DNA of 23,060 bases from a virus. Under the pieces are notes generated by a model, which saw only the letters and a program-made list of their open reading frames with translations, was not told where the DNA came from and made no database searches. Made by a program: the position numbers and the translations under genes. Below are positions 9,047 through 15,122 of the stretch, one piece after another (the stretch's first letter is position 1; each line of letters begins with the position of its first letter). Location: IMG/VR virus record IMGVR_UViG_3300017726_000092, positions 1 through 23,060 of that record; one strand, written 5' to 3'.

Positions 9047-9317
9047 TTATGATTGCAAACACATCTTCAGCATTTAGAAGAAAGTGTTCTTCACCATCAT
9101 GCATCATAACTGTTGGTTTAGCATAGTCAGCATATTGAATAACCTGTCCTGGTTCAATAAGCTCTACAGTATTACCAACAGCTACTACAATAGCTTTACA
9201 CTCTTTCTTTCCCGTTCCCTCTGGAATTAGTATTGATGTTCCTGCAAAGTACTTTTCTGCTTCTTTCTTCTTTACTAGGATCTTTCTTCCTACCGGTGTA
9301 ATTTTTTGATTTTTCAT
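9039..9317 (-). CDS. GroES-like co-chaperonin (92 aa)
   Basis: Cpn10 family protein that should cap a host GroEL and help fold virion proteins, as T4 gp31 does for its capsid protein. Matches to the family: KITPVGRKILVKKKEAE at about 5-21, a mobile-loop region GTSILIP at 26-32 with the hydrophobic tripeptide I-L-I that would bind GroEL, IVVAVGN at 43-49, an acidic-glycine turn EPGQVI and the closing strand EDVFAIINV. The start at 9317 is preferred because family similarity begins there and the leader is A-rich; a GTG at 9362 and an ATG at 9338 in the same frame would only add a non-conserved extension. It overlaps the terminase start by 8 bases, so it is made with the packaging and head proteins. 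Confidence 0.82.
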   Translation of the reverse strand: MKNQKITPVGRKILVKKKEAEKYFAGTSILIPEGTGKKECKAIVVAVGNTVELIEPGQVIQYADYAKPTVMMHDGEEHFLLNAEDVFAIINV

Positions 9318-9371
9318 TTTTAATTGATTTAAAGTCATCCCAATATGGGAAAATATATTCACTATTCATAA

Positions 9372-9890
9372 TTACAATTGATCATAAGCTAGCCCCTGCC
9401 CACCTCTTACAGAACTTTCTTGTTCCTGTCTCATATCTGTAAATGCACCTTTGTATGATGCTCTAATTTGTTCAAACTTTGCAGCAGCATTAACTAATGA
9501 GTTAATATTACCATCTCTCCCGTGCTCTATTGAAGTTGTTTCCATGTATCTAGCCAATCTATCCAGCATAGACTTAATGCCCTTATATGCCCTGTATGTG
9601 GGTGTCTCATACATCTTCTTACATAGCTCTAATGCTCTTGCAATAATAGGATCTTCTATAGATTCTTCAAGTTGTACTTCTTCAATAATTATATCCTCCT
9701 TCTCATGCTCAGGTAAATTAAAGAAAGGGTTTAAATCTGGATTAGGACAACTTACATAAAATATATACTGATATATTGATAAATAAGTATCTGGATACTC
9801 ATCCATAACTGCCTTGAGAAACTTTAGTGTATAACAGTGTTCTGTTGGTACAACTTTATTATTCTGTATATCAAATAGTCTTACAATCAT
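9372..9890 (-). CDS. Conserved-type unknown protein (172 aa), candidate small terminase subunit
   Basis: No family recognised. N-terminal 60 residues contain strand and helix segments with aromatic residues (LSIYQYIFYVSC); about 65-80 is acidic; 80-150 is helix-rich (ALELCKKMYE, YKGIKSMLDRLARYM) with a Lys/Arg-rich face; the end is Gly- and Gln-rich (RGGQGLAYDQL). It lies immediately before the GroES-like and large terminase genes, the usual place of a small terminase subunit, and has the right size, but I see no clear helix-turn-helix, so the role is only a guess. It overlaps the gene before it by ATGA. A candidate neck or internal protein is possible. Confidence 0.7.
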   Translation of the reverse strand: MIVRLFDIQNNKVVPTEHCYTLKFLKAVMDEYPDTYLSIYQYIFYVSCPNPDLNPFFNLPEHEKEDIIIEEVQLEESIEDPIIARALELCKKMYETPTYRAYKGIKSMLDRLARYMETTSIEHGRDGNINSLVNAAAKFEQIRASYKGAFTDMRQEQESSVRGGQGLAYDQL

Positions 9891-10096
9891 CTGTTTACTA
9901 ATTCTTTGAACTCATCATAACTCATATCTACAATAAAAGGTCCCATTGCACCTATAATAGTAACTAATGTATGTTGTTCATGTTTATAATAAGATACAAT
10001 AGCATCTGGTTTAAATGAAGCCACTGATGGTTTAAGTTGAGTTAATCCACTTTCATCTTGCACTTCTAATTTTATTTTTACTTCTATATACATCAT
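9887..10096 (-). CDS. Small unknown protein (69 aa)
   Basis: No recognised domain. The sequence alternates hydrophobic and charged residues (IEVKIKLEVQ, then VSYYKHEQHTLVTIIG), which suggests a small beta-barrel or sheet with one C-terminal helix (YDEFKELVNR). It overlaps both neighbours by four bases (ATGA at 10093-10096 and 9887-9890), so it is translated in step with the nuclease and the 172 aa protein. The first of two adjacent ATG codons is chosen because of the ATGA overlap. A small protein with this shape next to a nuclease could be a partner or inhibitor, but nothing in the sequence shows it. Confidence 0.7.
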   Translation of the reverse strand: MMYIEVKIKLEVQDESGLTQLKPSVASFKPDAIVSYYKHEQHTLVTIIGAMGPFIVDMSYDEFKELVNR

Positions 10097-10905
10097 TTGT
10101 TATCTTTTAACCACATTATTAATGTTCTTACCTCATCTTTAAGATATGGTAAATCATATATTTTAATATCTTCCACAACAGGTTCTCCATTTATATGTTC
10201 ATTAATTGGATACCCATTTGTATCAGTACCCAATTGTTTAAACTTTACATGTTGAATAGTTAACTTTCCTATCTTTAGTTTAGGGTTGTGCTTTTTAATA
10301 ATATACGCATAAATACTGAGTTGTAAATTATAATGATTTAAATTACAATCATCAAGGTGTATAACAGGAGCAAACATTTTAGATGTTATACCCTCCCAGT
10401 TTGTAAACCCTTTCTCACGTATTTCTTTATTAGTCTTATAATCATTGATATTTATGTGTCCATTTACTATTTCAACTAAATCTGCTTGTCCGCATAAACC
10501 TACAGACTTTAAATACACCATATGTTCAGGATATACACCTTCATCAAGTTTTTGATTTGATGCTATTTTAATCCCATCATTATCAATAATTGGTTTAATA
10601 ATAGGTACTTCAACACCCTCACGTTGAATTGTTTTAAGACCAAGTATATCTGACTCACGTTGATTATGATACCAGTTGCCAAGTTTAATAGCTCTTTGTG
10701 TTTCATTATCCCATGCTTCCATTATTTCTTCTGGAGTCATACCATACCACTTAGATCTTTTATTCTTAGAAGACTTCTTTGCTTGACCTTCTCTATCAAA
10801 CTTAGGTTTAAAGTTTCCTATAAATGACGTAACACTAGTCCACTTGATATCTTCATTACCAATGCTTTCATACAAGTGTCCATCTTCTTTAAATGTTATT
10901 GCCAT
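10093..10905 (-). CDS. PD-(D/E)XK nuclease, RecB/Cas4-like exonuclease fold (270 aa)
   Basis: Probable metal-dependent DNA exonuclease acting in phage recombination, DNA end processing or host DNA breakdown. Motifs in order: a His in a helix (GNWYHNQ, H80), an acidic residue before the core strand (D142 in GLCGQADLVEI), the catalytic NDYKT (D155, K157) and the QxxxY helix motif LQLSIYAYI (Q195, Y199). This set and order is typical of RecB-type nucleases. Crassvirales genomes commonly carry a PD-(D/E)XK nuclease. No Cas4-type cysteine cluster is seen, so it lacks the iron-sulphur site. The stop overlaps the next gene by ATGA and its start shares one base with the SET gene stop (TAATG). Confidence 0.85.
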   Translation of the reverse strand: MAITFKEDGHLYESIGNEDIKWTSVTSFIGNFKPKFDREGQAKKSSKNKRSKWYGMTPEEIMEAWDNETQRAIKLGNWYHNQRESDILGLKTIQREGVEVPIIKPIIDNDGIKIASNQKLDEGVYPEHMVYLKSVGLCGQADLVEIVNGHININDYKTNKEIREKGFTNWEGITSKMFAPVIHLDDCNLNHYNLQLSIYAYIIKKHNPKLKIGKLTIQHVKFKQLGTDTNGYPINEHINGEPVVEDIKIYDLPYLKDEVRTLIMWLKDNK

Positions 10906-11279
10906 TATTTCTTTTTTAAATGTGGTTTAGCCTCCCAATATTTATCTCCACCATAAAATACAGTTATTTCATCTCCAGCTTCAATATCTTTAATTGCCCT
11001 AAACCTCATAGTTTCTCTACCAAAGTCTGGTTCATAGATTGCATTACATGTATCAGAATGATTATAGAAACAACCATAACCTGCTACAATGCAAGCTTTA
11101 TTATTTATTTTCCAACTAAAACTATAATCTGCTAACTTGTCTTGCTCAGATACAAATATTACAGGACACTCTTCAATAAGTTCTTTTTTTGCAATTGGTT
11201 CTTTTGCAAATACTCCAAACCTATGTATAGGACTGCTTCTAACTATTATTTTATTCGTTGATGTTATTATCATTTTCAA
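10905..11279 (-). CDS. SET-domain protein, putative protein lysine methyltransferase (124 aa)
   Basis: Nearly the whole protein is a minimal SET domain. Signatures: HRFGVFAKEPIAKKELIEE (about 19-37, the N-terminal SET motif), YGCFYNHSDTCNA (about 68-80, equivalent to the NHSxxPN motif that binds S-adenosylmethionine) and AGDEITVFYG (101-110, equivalent to GEELTxDY with the catalytic Tyr at 109). Pre-SET and post-SET cysteines are absent. SET proteins transfer methyl groups from S-adenosylmethionine to lysines; the target here is unknown, candidates being virion proteins, the neighbouring IHF-like protein or host proteins. A second in-frame ATG (11273) is possible. The start overlaps the zinc-ribbon gene by 29 bases and the end overlaps the nuclease start by one. 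Confidence 0.82.
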   Translation of the reverse strand: MKMIITSTNKIIVRSSPIHRFGVFAKEPIAKKELIEECPVIFVSEQDKLADYSFSWKINNKACIVAGYGCFYNHSDTCNAIYEPDFGRETMRFRAIKDIEAGDEITVFYGGDKYWEAKPHLKKK

Positions 11280-11583
11280 TTGAGTTTAATAATTCAGCTT
11301 CTGTTTCATCATTCATAAGTGCTGTCCATTTACCCTTGGGACAATCAGAAGATAATGATCTTGTCTTTAGTGATAAACTGCAACCACATTCTGAACAGCA
11401 CGGTTGTGTACCAGGAGCAAGACACTCAGAACCTTTCCTATCCAATAATTCACAAGAGTTGCATATTGACATTCTCCACTCTGCTTCTGCTTCAATGTGT
11501 TCTTTCTTGAATACCTTGTTTTTAATACCCTCTAATATTTGTTGAGAGTTTTTAAATGCATCTAAATACTTATGTAGTTTCAT
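11251..11583 (-). CDS. Eight-cysteine zinc-ribbon protein (110 aa)
   Basis: Function unknown. Residues 36-86 hold eight Cys (41, 44, 54, 62, 63, 66, 68, 81) in the order CxxC, a spaced C, PCCxxCGC and CPxGKW, enough for one or two zinc sites. The CPxGKW ending is common in small zinc proteins of phages. The N-terminal 35 residues are a charged helix and the C-terminal 25 residues are acidic. Probably binds nucleic acid or a protein partner. It overlaps the IHF-like gene by ATGA and the SET gene by 29 bases, so these three products are made together. Confidence 0.78.
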   Translation of the reverse strand: MKLHKYLDAFKNSQQILEGIKNKVFKKEHIEAEAEWRMSICNSCELLDRKGSECLAPGTQPCCSECGCSLSLKTRSLSSDCPKGKWTALMNDETEAELLNSIENDNNINE

Positions 11584-11936
11584 TTTTTTGATTTAAACTC
11601 TCGATATTCTTTTTTTCTTTGCTCTATAACATTTAAAGTTTTCTCCATGATCTCTATCTTAGAAGTTGTGTTTAAATGTTTTTCATAACCATTGTATGTA
11701 TTTACATCCACACTGTTTAAAATGTTACGTTGCTTTTCTAAAGCTTTATTAAGTTTCTTTTTCATTACACTAAATGTCCCAAGATTATCTATATAAATCT
11801 TAGGGTCTGTTACAGAAACCATATGCTTCCTCACCTCAGAGTAATAAAACTTTATAAAATCAGTGACAACATCTTCATGGACACCAACTTCTTCCGCTAT
11901 CCCCTCTATTAAAGTTTTAAACTTCTTTGGTTTCAA
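11580..11936 (-). CDS. IHF/HU-like DNA-bending protein (118 aa)
   Basis: Residues 1-65 match the HU/IHF layout: helices with LIEGIAEEVGVHEDVVTDFIKFYYSEVRKHM and then the short sheet KIYIDNLGTFSVMKKK, equivalent to the GxGxF turn of HU. The usual DNA-intercalating Pro of the arm is not evident and residues 66-118 form a long charged helix instead of a standard C-terminus, so it is a divergent member. Crass-like phages carry IHF-like proteins near their virion genes. Likely roles are genome condensation, packaging or control of late transcription. It overlaps the winged-helix-like gene by 20 bases and the zinc-ribbon gene by ATGA. Confidence 0.72.
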   Translation of the reverse strand: MKPKKFKTLIEGIAEEVGVHEDVVTDFIKFYYSEVRKHMVSVTDPKIYIDNLGTFSVMKKKLNKALEKQRNILNSVDVNTYNGYEKHLNTTSKIEIMEKTLNVIEQRKKEYREFKSKK

Positions 11937-12285
11937 TTCCTAAAATTTTATAATCTAAAAAAATAGGTCCTTCTGTTTGAACATTTAAAGCTTTACCAAT
12001 AGCAATAGTCTTCTTACCATTACCATTCTTATCCACCAATCCTTTCTTTTCAACTTTTGCTAAACAGTTTCTAGCAGACTGTGCAGATTTAAATATTTCA
12101 AGCTCCTCAACAACTTTACAAAAATCAGTTAGATCTGTCTTACCTAACTCAGAAAGCTTGGTAAGACAGTCTAATTCTGCAGTTGTAACCGGTACTTGAT
12201 TAAAAAAACAATAGGTTACTATCTGATACCGTATTGCATCAGATAATATTACTTTTCTTTTCTCACTTACTTTAGTCACTTCCAT
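11917..12285 (-). CDS. Winged-helix-like DNA-binding protein (122 aa)
   Basis: Tentative. About residues 12-90 form a helical array (AIRYQIVTYCFF, TTAELDCLTKLSELG, LTDFCKVVEELEIF, SAQSARNCLAKVEKKGLV) followed by a short wing-like segment DKNGNGKKTIAI, which is the shape of a winged helix with the recognition helix at SAQSARNCLAKV. The N-terminus is basic, the last 25 residues are hydrophobic-acidic. It could be the transcription regulator of the late strand or a partner of the IHF-like protein whose gene it overlaps by 20 bases. Only one base separates it from the amidase gene. Confidence 0.65.
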   Translation of the reverse strand: MEVTKVSEKRKVILSDAIRYQIVTYCFFNQVPVTTAELDCLTKLSELGKTDLTDFCKVVEELEIFKSAQSARNCLAKVEKKGLVDKNGNGKKTIAIGKALNVQTEGPIFLDYKILGIETKEV

Positions 12286-12286
12286 A

Positions 12287-13201
12287 TTATAAGCTTAATA
12301 ACATTTCAACTAATCTAGGATCAGGATAACAATCAGACTTACCTCTACTAATATTAGTGTGAGTAAACAACCCTTTTACTTTCCCATAGTATGCATCCTC
12401 ATTCCACTCAAATGCTTTATGAGCACCATGCTTTTTAATCCACTGTACTAATCCAACTCTTGGATCAATATTGTCTCTTTCTGCCACAAATAGAATCCAC
12501 TTCTTAGTTTCCTGTATTTGTTTATCAGAATAACGGTGATATGTTTTATATCCTCTAAATGGTTCTTCTAATAAAGCAACTTGATTATCAGCAACTCTTC
12601 TACCTGTATAGGTCTTTTGATTTTTTAAATATCCCATAGAGCAGATCTCTAAAGCTACTGTGCGTTTATTCATATATCCAGAACCACTACGTCCTAAATG
12701 CCATCCCTGACATCCCGTAGGAAAACATTGCACCATTACACCATCATACTCATTATCATTAGTAGCACAATCTTTACCACCCAAAACAAATTCAGTGGCA
12801 ACACGCCCACGGGTATCTCTACCCCAGTAGTCAATCACCTTGTAAGGATTAGCTCCACTAGCCGTATGATGTAAACAGATATAATCATTCTCAATGGGTC
12901 CTTCTAGATATTCACCCTTGGGTAAATAATACTTATGAATTCTCTGCCCAAACGTAGTTTCAAAGAATTGATCCTGGATATCACTACTCTCATCAATAGC
13001 ATCATCCTTATGGGCAATGTTTAACAAAGCCGTCCACGTCTGATTCCCCACCACCCCATCAACCTTGAGGTCATTGCTCATTTGAAATCTAATAACACCC
13101 TTCTCAGTGTTAGGACCAAAGATGCCATCAGCCTTAAGTTTAAGAAGTCTCTGTAGTTGTTTTACTTCTTCCCCTTTTGAACCTTTCCTAAGCAACTGCA
13201 T
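12287..13201 (-). CDS. Peptidoglycan-binding amidase, candidate endolysin (304 aa)
   Basis: N-acetylmuramoyl-L-alanine amidase of the Amidase_2 / PGRP fold, which cuts the bond between muramic acid and the stem peptide. N-terminal peptidoglycan-binding repeat at about 4-60 (GSKGEEVKQLQRLLKLKADGIFGPNT, split here only by family landmarks). Catalytic domain about 100-295: HHTAS (zinc ligand H111), a core strand VALEICSMG, FTHTNI (H281) and GKSDCYPDP (K288, C291), matching the His-His-Cys zinc set and Lys of T7 lysozyme. No signal peptide or membrane segment, so release needs a holin or another route. It lies at the upstream end of the late strand and its start shares one base with the preceding stop (TAATG). 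A virion-associated role is possible. Confidence 0.88.
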   Translation of the reverse strand: MQLLRKGSKGEEVKQLQRLLKLKADGIFGPNTEKGVIRFQMSNDLKVDGVVGNQTWTALLNIAHKDDAIDESSDIQDQFFETTFGQRIHKYYLPKGEYLEGPIENDYICLHHTASGANPYKVIDYWGRDTRGRVATEFVLGGKDCATNDNEYDGVMVQCFPTGCQGWHLGRSGSGYMNKRTVALEICSMGYLKNQKTYTGRRVADNQVALLEEPFRGYKTYHRYSDKQIQETKKWILFVAERDNIDPRVGLVQWIKKHGAHKAFEWNEDAYYGKVKGLFTHTNISRGKSDCYPDPRLVEMLLSL

Positions 13202-13503
13202 TAGTCCTTCTTTAGATTTCTTTTGGGTCCATTCTCAAACTCATTCTCCCAATCCTGCTTTGCTTCCTGATTACCTGCTTTTTCTTGTGCAGCATAAACC
13301 TGAGCCATCATGATCTGAGCCTGCAGTCTTTCCGCTCTTGCCTTCTCAATATCAGTGAGCAGCGTTTCATACTCTAACTGAGTTTTAAGATGCTTGATAT
13401 TATCTTTATAGAATTTCGTGATCTCTTCACGTCTCTTCTTCATATCTTCTTCTGAAAGATTTTCCGGTGCCTCAACTTGAGGTGCTTCTTTTACTTCTGC
13501 CAT
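13201..13503 (-). CDS. Coiled-coil unknown protein (100 aa)
   Basis: No recognised domain. An acidic Pro/Glu-rich start (about 1-18) is followed by a nearly uninterrupted amphipathic helix (about 18-80) with heptad-like spacing of Leu, Ile and Ala, then a polar basic end (GPKRNLKKD). Probably a small coiled-coil structural or adaptor protein. The ATG at 13503 has TTAAAAC seven bases upstream, the leader pattern common in this genome. It is coupled to the amidase gene by TAATG and separated by 62 bases from the 97 aa gene upstream, where a promoter could lie, though none is clear. Confidence 0.75.
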   Translation of the reverse strand: MAEVKEAPQVEAPENLSEEDMKKRREEITKFYKDNIKHLKTQLEYETLLTDIEKARAERLQAQIMMAQVYAAQEKAGNQEAKQDWENEFENGPKRNLKKD

Positions 13504-13565
13504 TGTACTGGTTTTAAATTAACAATGAGAGTAAATATAAAGAAAAAATATAAAAAGTTTAAGAA

Positions 13566-13859
13566 TTAAGAATCTTTTTTGGGAAACATCTCATCTTTAA
13601 TAACCTTGATCTCGGCACACTTCTCATATTCCTCTGTTCCTTCAAAGTGCTTGATGATAGTATCTAGCTGAGTTTCCGTTGGTCCTTCCTCTGGATCATA
13701 CGCTGTAATAGCAATTTCCATATGCTCATCCAAGGTAACAATATCCTTAAGGTTAAGCTTACCCGTAAGCATAAGATAAGAATTCTCAATAGCAGCAATC
13801 ATTATCTCTTGTTCCTTCTCAGGATCTATACTTTCAAATTCAAACTCAAAATCCTCCAT
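13566..13859 (-). CDS. Acidic unknown protein (97 aa), first gene of the minus-strand block
   Basis: No recognised family. Strongly acidic (MEDFEFEFESIDPEKEQE start; EEGPTETQLD in the middle) with two or three predicted helices (EIMIAAIENSYLML, TQLDTIIKHFEGTEEYEKCAEIKVI). Soluble, no signal peptide. It is the first gene on the minus strand after the divergence point, so its promoter must lie in 13860-14199. Being first in a late block could mean a regulator or a small virion component; the sequence does not decide. Confidence 0.75.
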   Translation of the reverse strand: MEDFEFEFESIDPEKEQEIMIAAIENSYLMLTGKLNLKDIVTLDEHMEIAITAYDPEEGPTETQLDTIIKHFEGTEEYEKCAEIKVIKDEMFPKKDS

Positions 13860-14199
13860 GACAATTCTTTATATAATTAATATACGCAAACTTGGGAAGA
13901 TTCTTTAACTCTCTGGTACAGGGATTCCCACATGTTTAGCATTCTTGAGGGGTCCTATAGAACCTAACCCCCATAAAATTCTGACACAGGGCTACCCCCC
14001 GGGTGTTAGCTAGAGTGTTTTTGTGTGACATGTGCACGTTGCAAAAATAAAAATTTCCAGGGAAGAAGTACTTTCTTGGAACATGCATGTCCTTGTGGAT
14101 GTCATCACAACCAAGACCCTCTCAACAAACTGATGTGGAAGCAAGCAGGAGGCAGGCGCACACATCTATATATATACTCATCCTCCAAAATCTACTATT
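13860..14199. promoter_or_regulatory. Divergent intergenic region where transcription splits
   Basis: 340 bases between the first minus-strand gene and the first confident plus-strand gene; promoters for both directions are expected here. Visible elements: a TTTG followed by AT-rich sequence ahead of the minus-strand gene (about 13880-13895); an imperfect dyad GGTCCTATAGAACC (about 13951-13964); a hairpin ACCC-CCC-GGGT at about 13994-14004; and a perfect 10-base palindrome ACATGCATGT at about 14081-14090. It is less AT-rich than the genes around it. I cannot place promoter boxes with confidence. A Cys-rich reading frame covers 14025-14294. Confidence 0.5.
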
Positions 14200-14294
14200 A
14201 TGCGAGAATTAATCATGGACTTAACAGCAATCTTCTTTGGAATATTTATGATCATCAACAACCTTGTACTACTTGTACCAGTTGTTTTTGGTAA
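14025..14294 (+). CDS. Possible Cys-rich small protein with GTG start (89 aa), doubtful
   Basis: The frame opens with GTG and quickly gives MTCARCKNKN, then EHACPCGCHH at about 19-29: seven cysteines and three histidines in the first 29 residues including CxxC and CPCGCHH, suggestive of a zinc site. Against it: no A-rich leader, a rare start codon, and the C-terminal third overlaps the well-supported membrane gene at 14200 in another frame and is low-complexity Tyr/Ser. If real it may be shorter in function or a minimal zinc knuckle. Treat as a candidate only. Confidence 0.25.
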   Translation: MTCARCKNKNFQGRSTFLEHACPCGCHHNQDPLNKLMWKQAGGRRTHLYIYSSSKIYYYARINHGLNSNLLWNIYDHQQPCTTCTSCFW

Positions 14295-14391
14295 TGACAT
14301 ACCACTTGGATTCTGTATGGTTGTACTAGGTGCTGCTGCTATGCTAGCATTGGTGAACCGTGTACTTGCGTGGACTGATCCATGCAGGTAA
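14200..14391 (+). CDS. Small two-helix membrane protein (63 aa)
   Basis: Function unknown. Two hydrophobic stretches, about 8-30 (LTAIFFGIFMIINNLVLLVP) and 36-54 (LGFCMVVLGAAAMLALV), separated by a short polar turn with Gly-Asn-Asp, make a membrane hairpin. ATG follows AAAATC seven bases upstream, close to the leader pattern of the next genes; a second in-frame ATG (14215) is possible. A terminator follows at once. Size and topology fit a small holin, antiholin or superinfection-exclusion protein, but nothing in the sequence fixes which. Confidence 0.65.
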   Translation: MRELIMDLTAIFFGIFMIINNLVLLVPVVFGNDIPLGFCMVVLGAAAMLALVNRVLAWTDPCR

Positions 14392-14399
14392 CTGAAATG

Positions 14400-14427
14400 G
14401 GGGGTGCCTATACCCCCTTTATTTCTT
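14400..14427 (+). terminator. Intrinsic terminator after first small membrane gene
   Basis: GGGGGT pairs with ACCCCC around a six-base loop, followed by TTTATTTCTT. It lies nine bases after the TAA of the preceding gene. Its 3' arm begins the repeated unit ACCCCCTTTA-N5-TGA found three times in this stretch. Confidence 0.75.
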
Positions 14428-14445
14428 GAATTAAATCTTACTATC

Positions 14446-14643
14446 ATGAAAACATTTATAAAGTTTGTACTGTATTCTTCTGCATTGTTAGCACTTATTG
14501 GTGCTGGTGCATTTAATCTATTAGCCTATGCATATGCAGATACTTTGAAGTATCCCATGGCTCCAGTTCTTGTAACTGTTGGTGCTATTGCATGGGTATG
14601 GATTGCTGTTGCATTCCTTAGATATCTTGTTAATGGGAAGTAA
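14446..14643 (+). CDS. Small two-helix membrane protein (65 aa)
   Basis: Function unknown. The start at 14446 is chosen because a longer reading would begin inside the terminator at 14400-14417 and because TTAAATC stands exactly eight bases upstream. Hydrophobic segments at about 3-27 (IKFVLYSSALLALIGAGAFN) and 39-60 (APVLVTVGAIAWVWIAVAFL), a short basic N-terminus and a basic C-terminus suggest both ends inside. The TAA stop lies within the stem of the following terminator, so translation and termination are physically linked. Possible holin-type or envelope-modifying protein. Confidence 0.75.
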   Translation: MKTFIKFVLYSSALLALIGAGAFNLLAYAYADTLKYPMAPVLVTVGAIAWVWIAVAFLRYLVNGK

Positions 14644-14660
14644 CACTTCCCTTTTGTTTT
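14635..14660 (+). terminator. Terminator overlapping the stop codon of the 65 aa gene
   Basis: GGGAAGT and ACTTCCC form a perfect seven-base stem with an AAC loop; TTTTGTTTT follows. The last codons and the stop codon of the membrane gene form the left arm and loop. Confidence 0.8.
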
Positions 14661-14678
14661 ACTTTAAACTCATTCACC

Positions 14679-14792
14679 ATGAATAAACCTAAAAGACATT
14701 TTGATGAAGATTCACACTGGGATGAAATCCTGGGTTTTGTAATCTGTGTTGCTATTGGAGCATTCTTCCTAGTAGCAATGATAATTCTATAG
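14679..14792 (+). CDS. Tiny single-pass membrane protein (37 aa)
   Basis: ATG at 14679, 36 further codons, TAG at 14790-14792. The first 16 residues are charged (MNKPKRHFDEDSHW), the remaining 21 are a continuous hydrophobic helix (ILGFVICVAIGAFFLVAMII). Its place in the gene row supports it: TTAAACT stands eight bases before the ATG, a terminator precedes it and another begins at its stop codon. Function unknown; a membrane-embedded regulator or small toxin-like or holin-like peptide would fit the shape. Confidence 0.65.
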   Translation: MNKPKRHFDEDSHWDEILGFVICVAIGAFFLVAMIIL

Positions 14793-14817
14793 GGGGCATA
14801 GACCCCCTTTACTTTTT
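14792..14817 (+). terminator. Intrinsic terminator after the 37 aa gene
   Basis: GGGGG and CCCCC pair around CATAGA, followed by TTTACTTTTT. The first G is the last base of the TAG stop. Same design as the terminator at 14400, with the shared ACCCCCTTTA-N5-TGA unit at 14802-14819. Confidence 0.75.
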
Positions 14818-14853
14818 GATATTTTATTCTTCCACTTTTTAAATCTATATGCC

Positions 14854-15078
14854 ATGATGAGAATTATGCTTAGTGTATCTGATACACAACCAATCCGTAG
14901 ACAAGTTTTAGGTAAGGACCACAATAATTGTGAGCTCCATGAATGTCACTACATAGGAGAACCAGAACTCTCTGTAGAAGTTGTCAAGAACAACATGATA
15001 CTAGAACGCTGGAGATTGTCTGACTATATGCGTAGAGATATACCCATCAATAGTATTATCTCAATGTATACTAAATAA
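14854..15078 (+). CDS. Small unknown soluble protein (74 aa)
   Basis: No recognised family. A hydrophilic protein with likely strands (LSVEVVKNNMILERW) and several His/Cys residues (NNCELHECHYIG at about 24-35) that could bind metal, though no standard motif is visible. Two ATG codons stand side by side; the first lies eight bases after TTAAATC, the leader pattern of this gene row. It is bounded by terminators on both sides, so it appears to be its own unit. Not membrane-associated, unlike its left neighbours. Confidence 0.65.
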   Translation: MMRIMLSVSDTQPIRRQVLGKDHNNCELHECHYIGEPELSVEVVKNNMILERWRLSDYMRRDIPINSIISMYTK

Positions 15079-15086
15079 TGGTAGTG

Positions 15087-15122
15087 GGTTGGGGGGACTT
15101 CGGTCCCTCTTTCCACACAACC
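15087..15122 (+). terminator. UUCG-capped hairpin after the 74 aa gene
   Basis: GGGAC and GTCCC enclose a TTCG tetraloop (15099-15102) of the exceptionally stable cUUCGg type; G-T and G-C pairs extend the stem, and GGTTG/CAACC form an outer stem. Only TTT and a C-rich segment follow, so it may be a stabilised 3' end or a compound structure with the C run at 15127-15131. Confidence 0.65.

Noticed and set aside
5676-9759. Plus-strand frames opposite portal, terminase and the 172 aa gene
   Set aside because: Antisense shadows with no motif or leader, some exist only because of Glu/Lys-rich codons on the other strand.
10920-11545. Plus-strand frames opposite the SET and zinc-ribbon genes
   Set aside because: The real genes carry clear domain motifs; the reverse frames have none.
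13107-13313. Plus-strand frame of 68 codons opposite the amidase start
   Set aside because: Pro/Ser/Leu-rich reverse reading of a gene with a complete catalytic motif set.
14178-14447. Minus-strand frame opposite the small membrane genes
   Set aside because: It reads through the terminator at 14400 and lacks a leader; the plus-strand genes have leaders and terminators in register.
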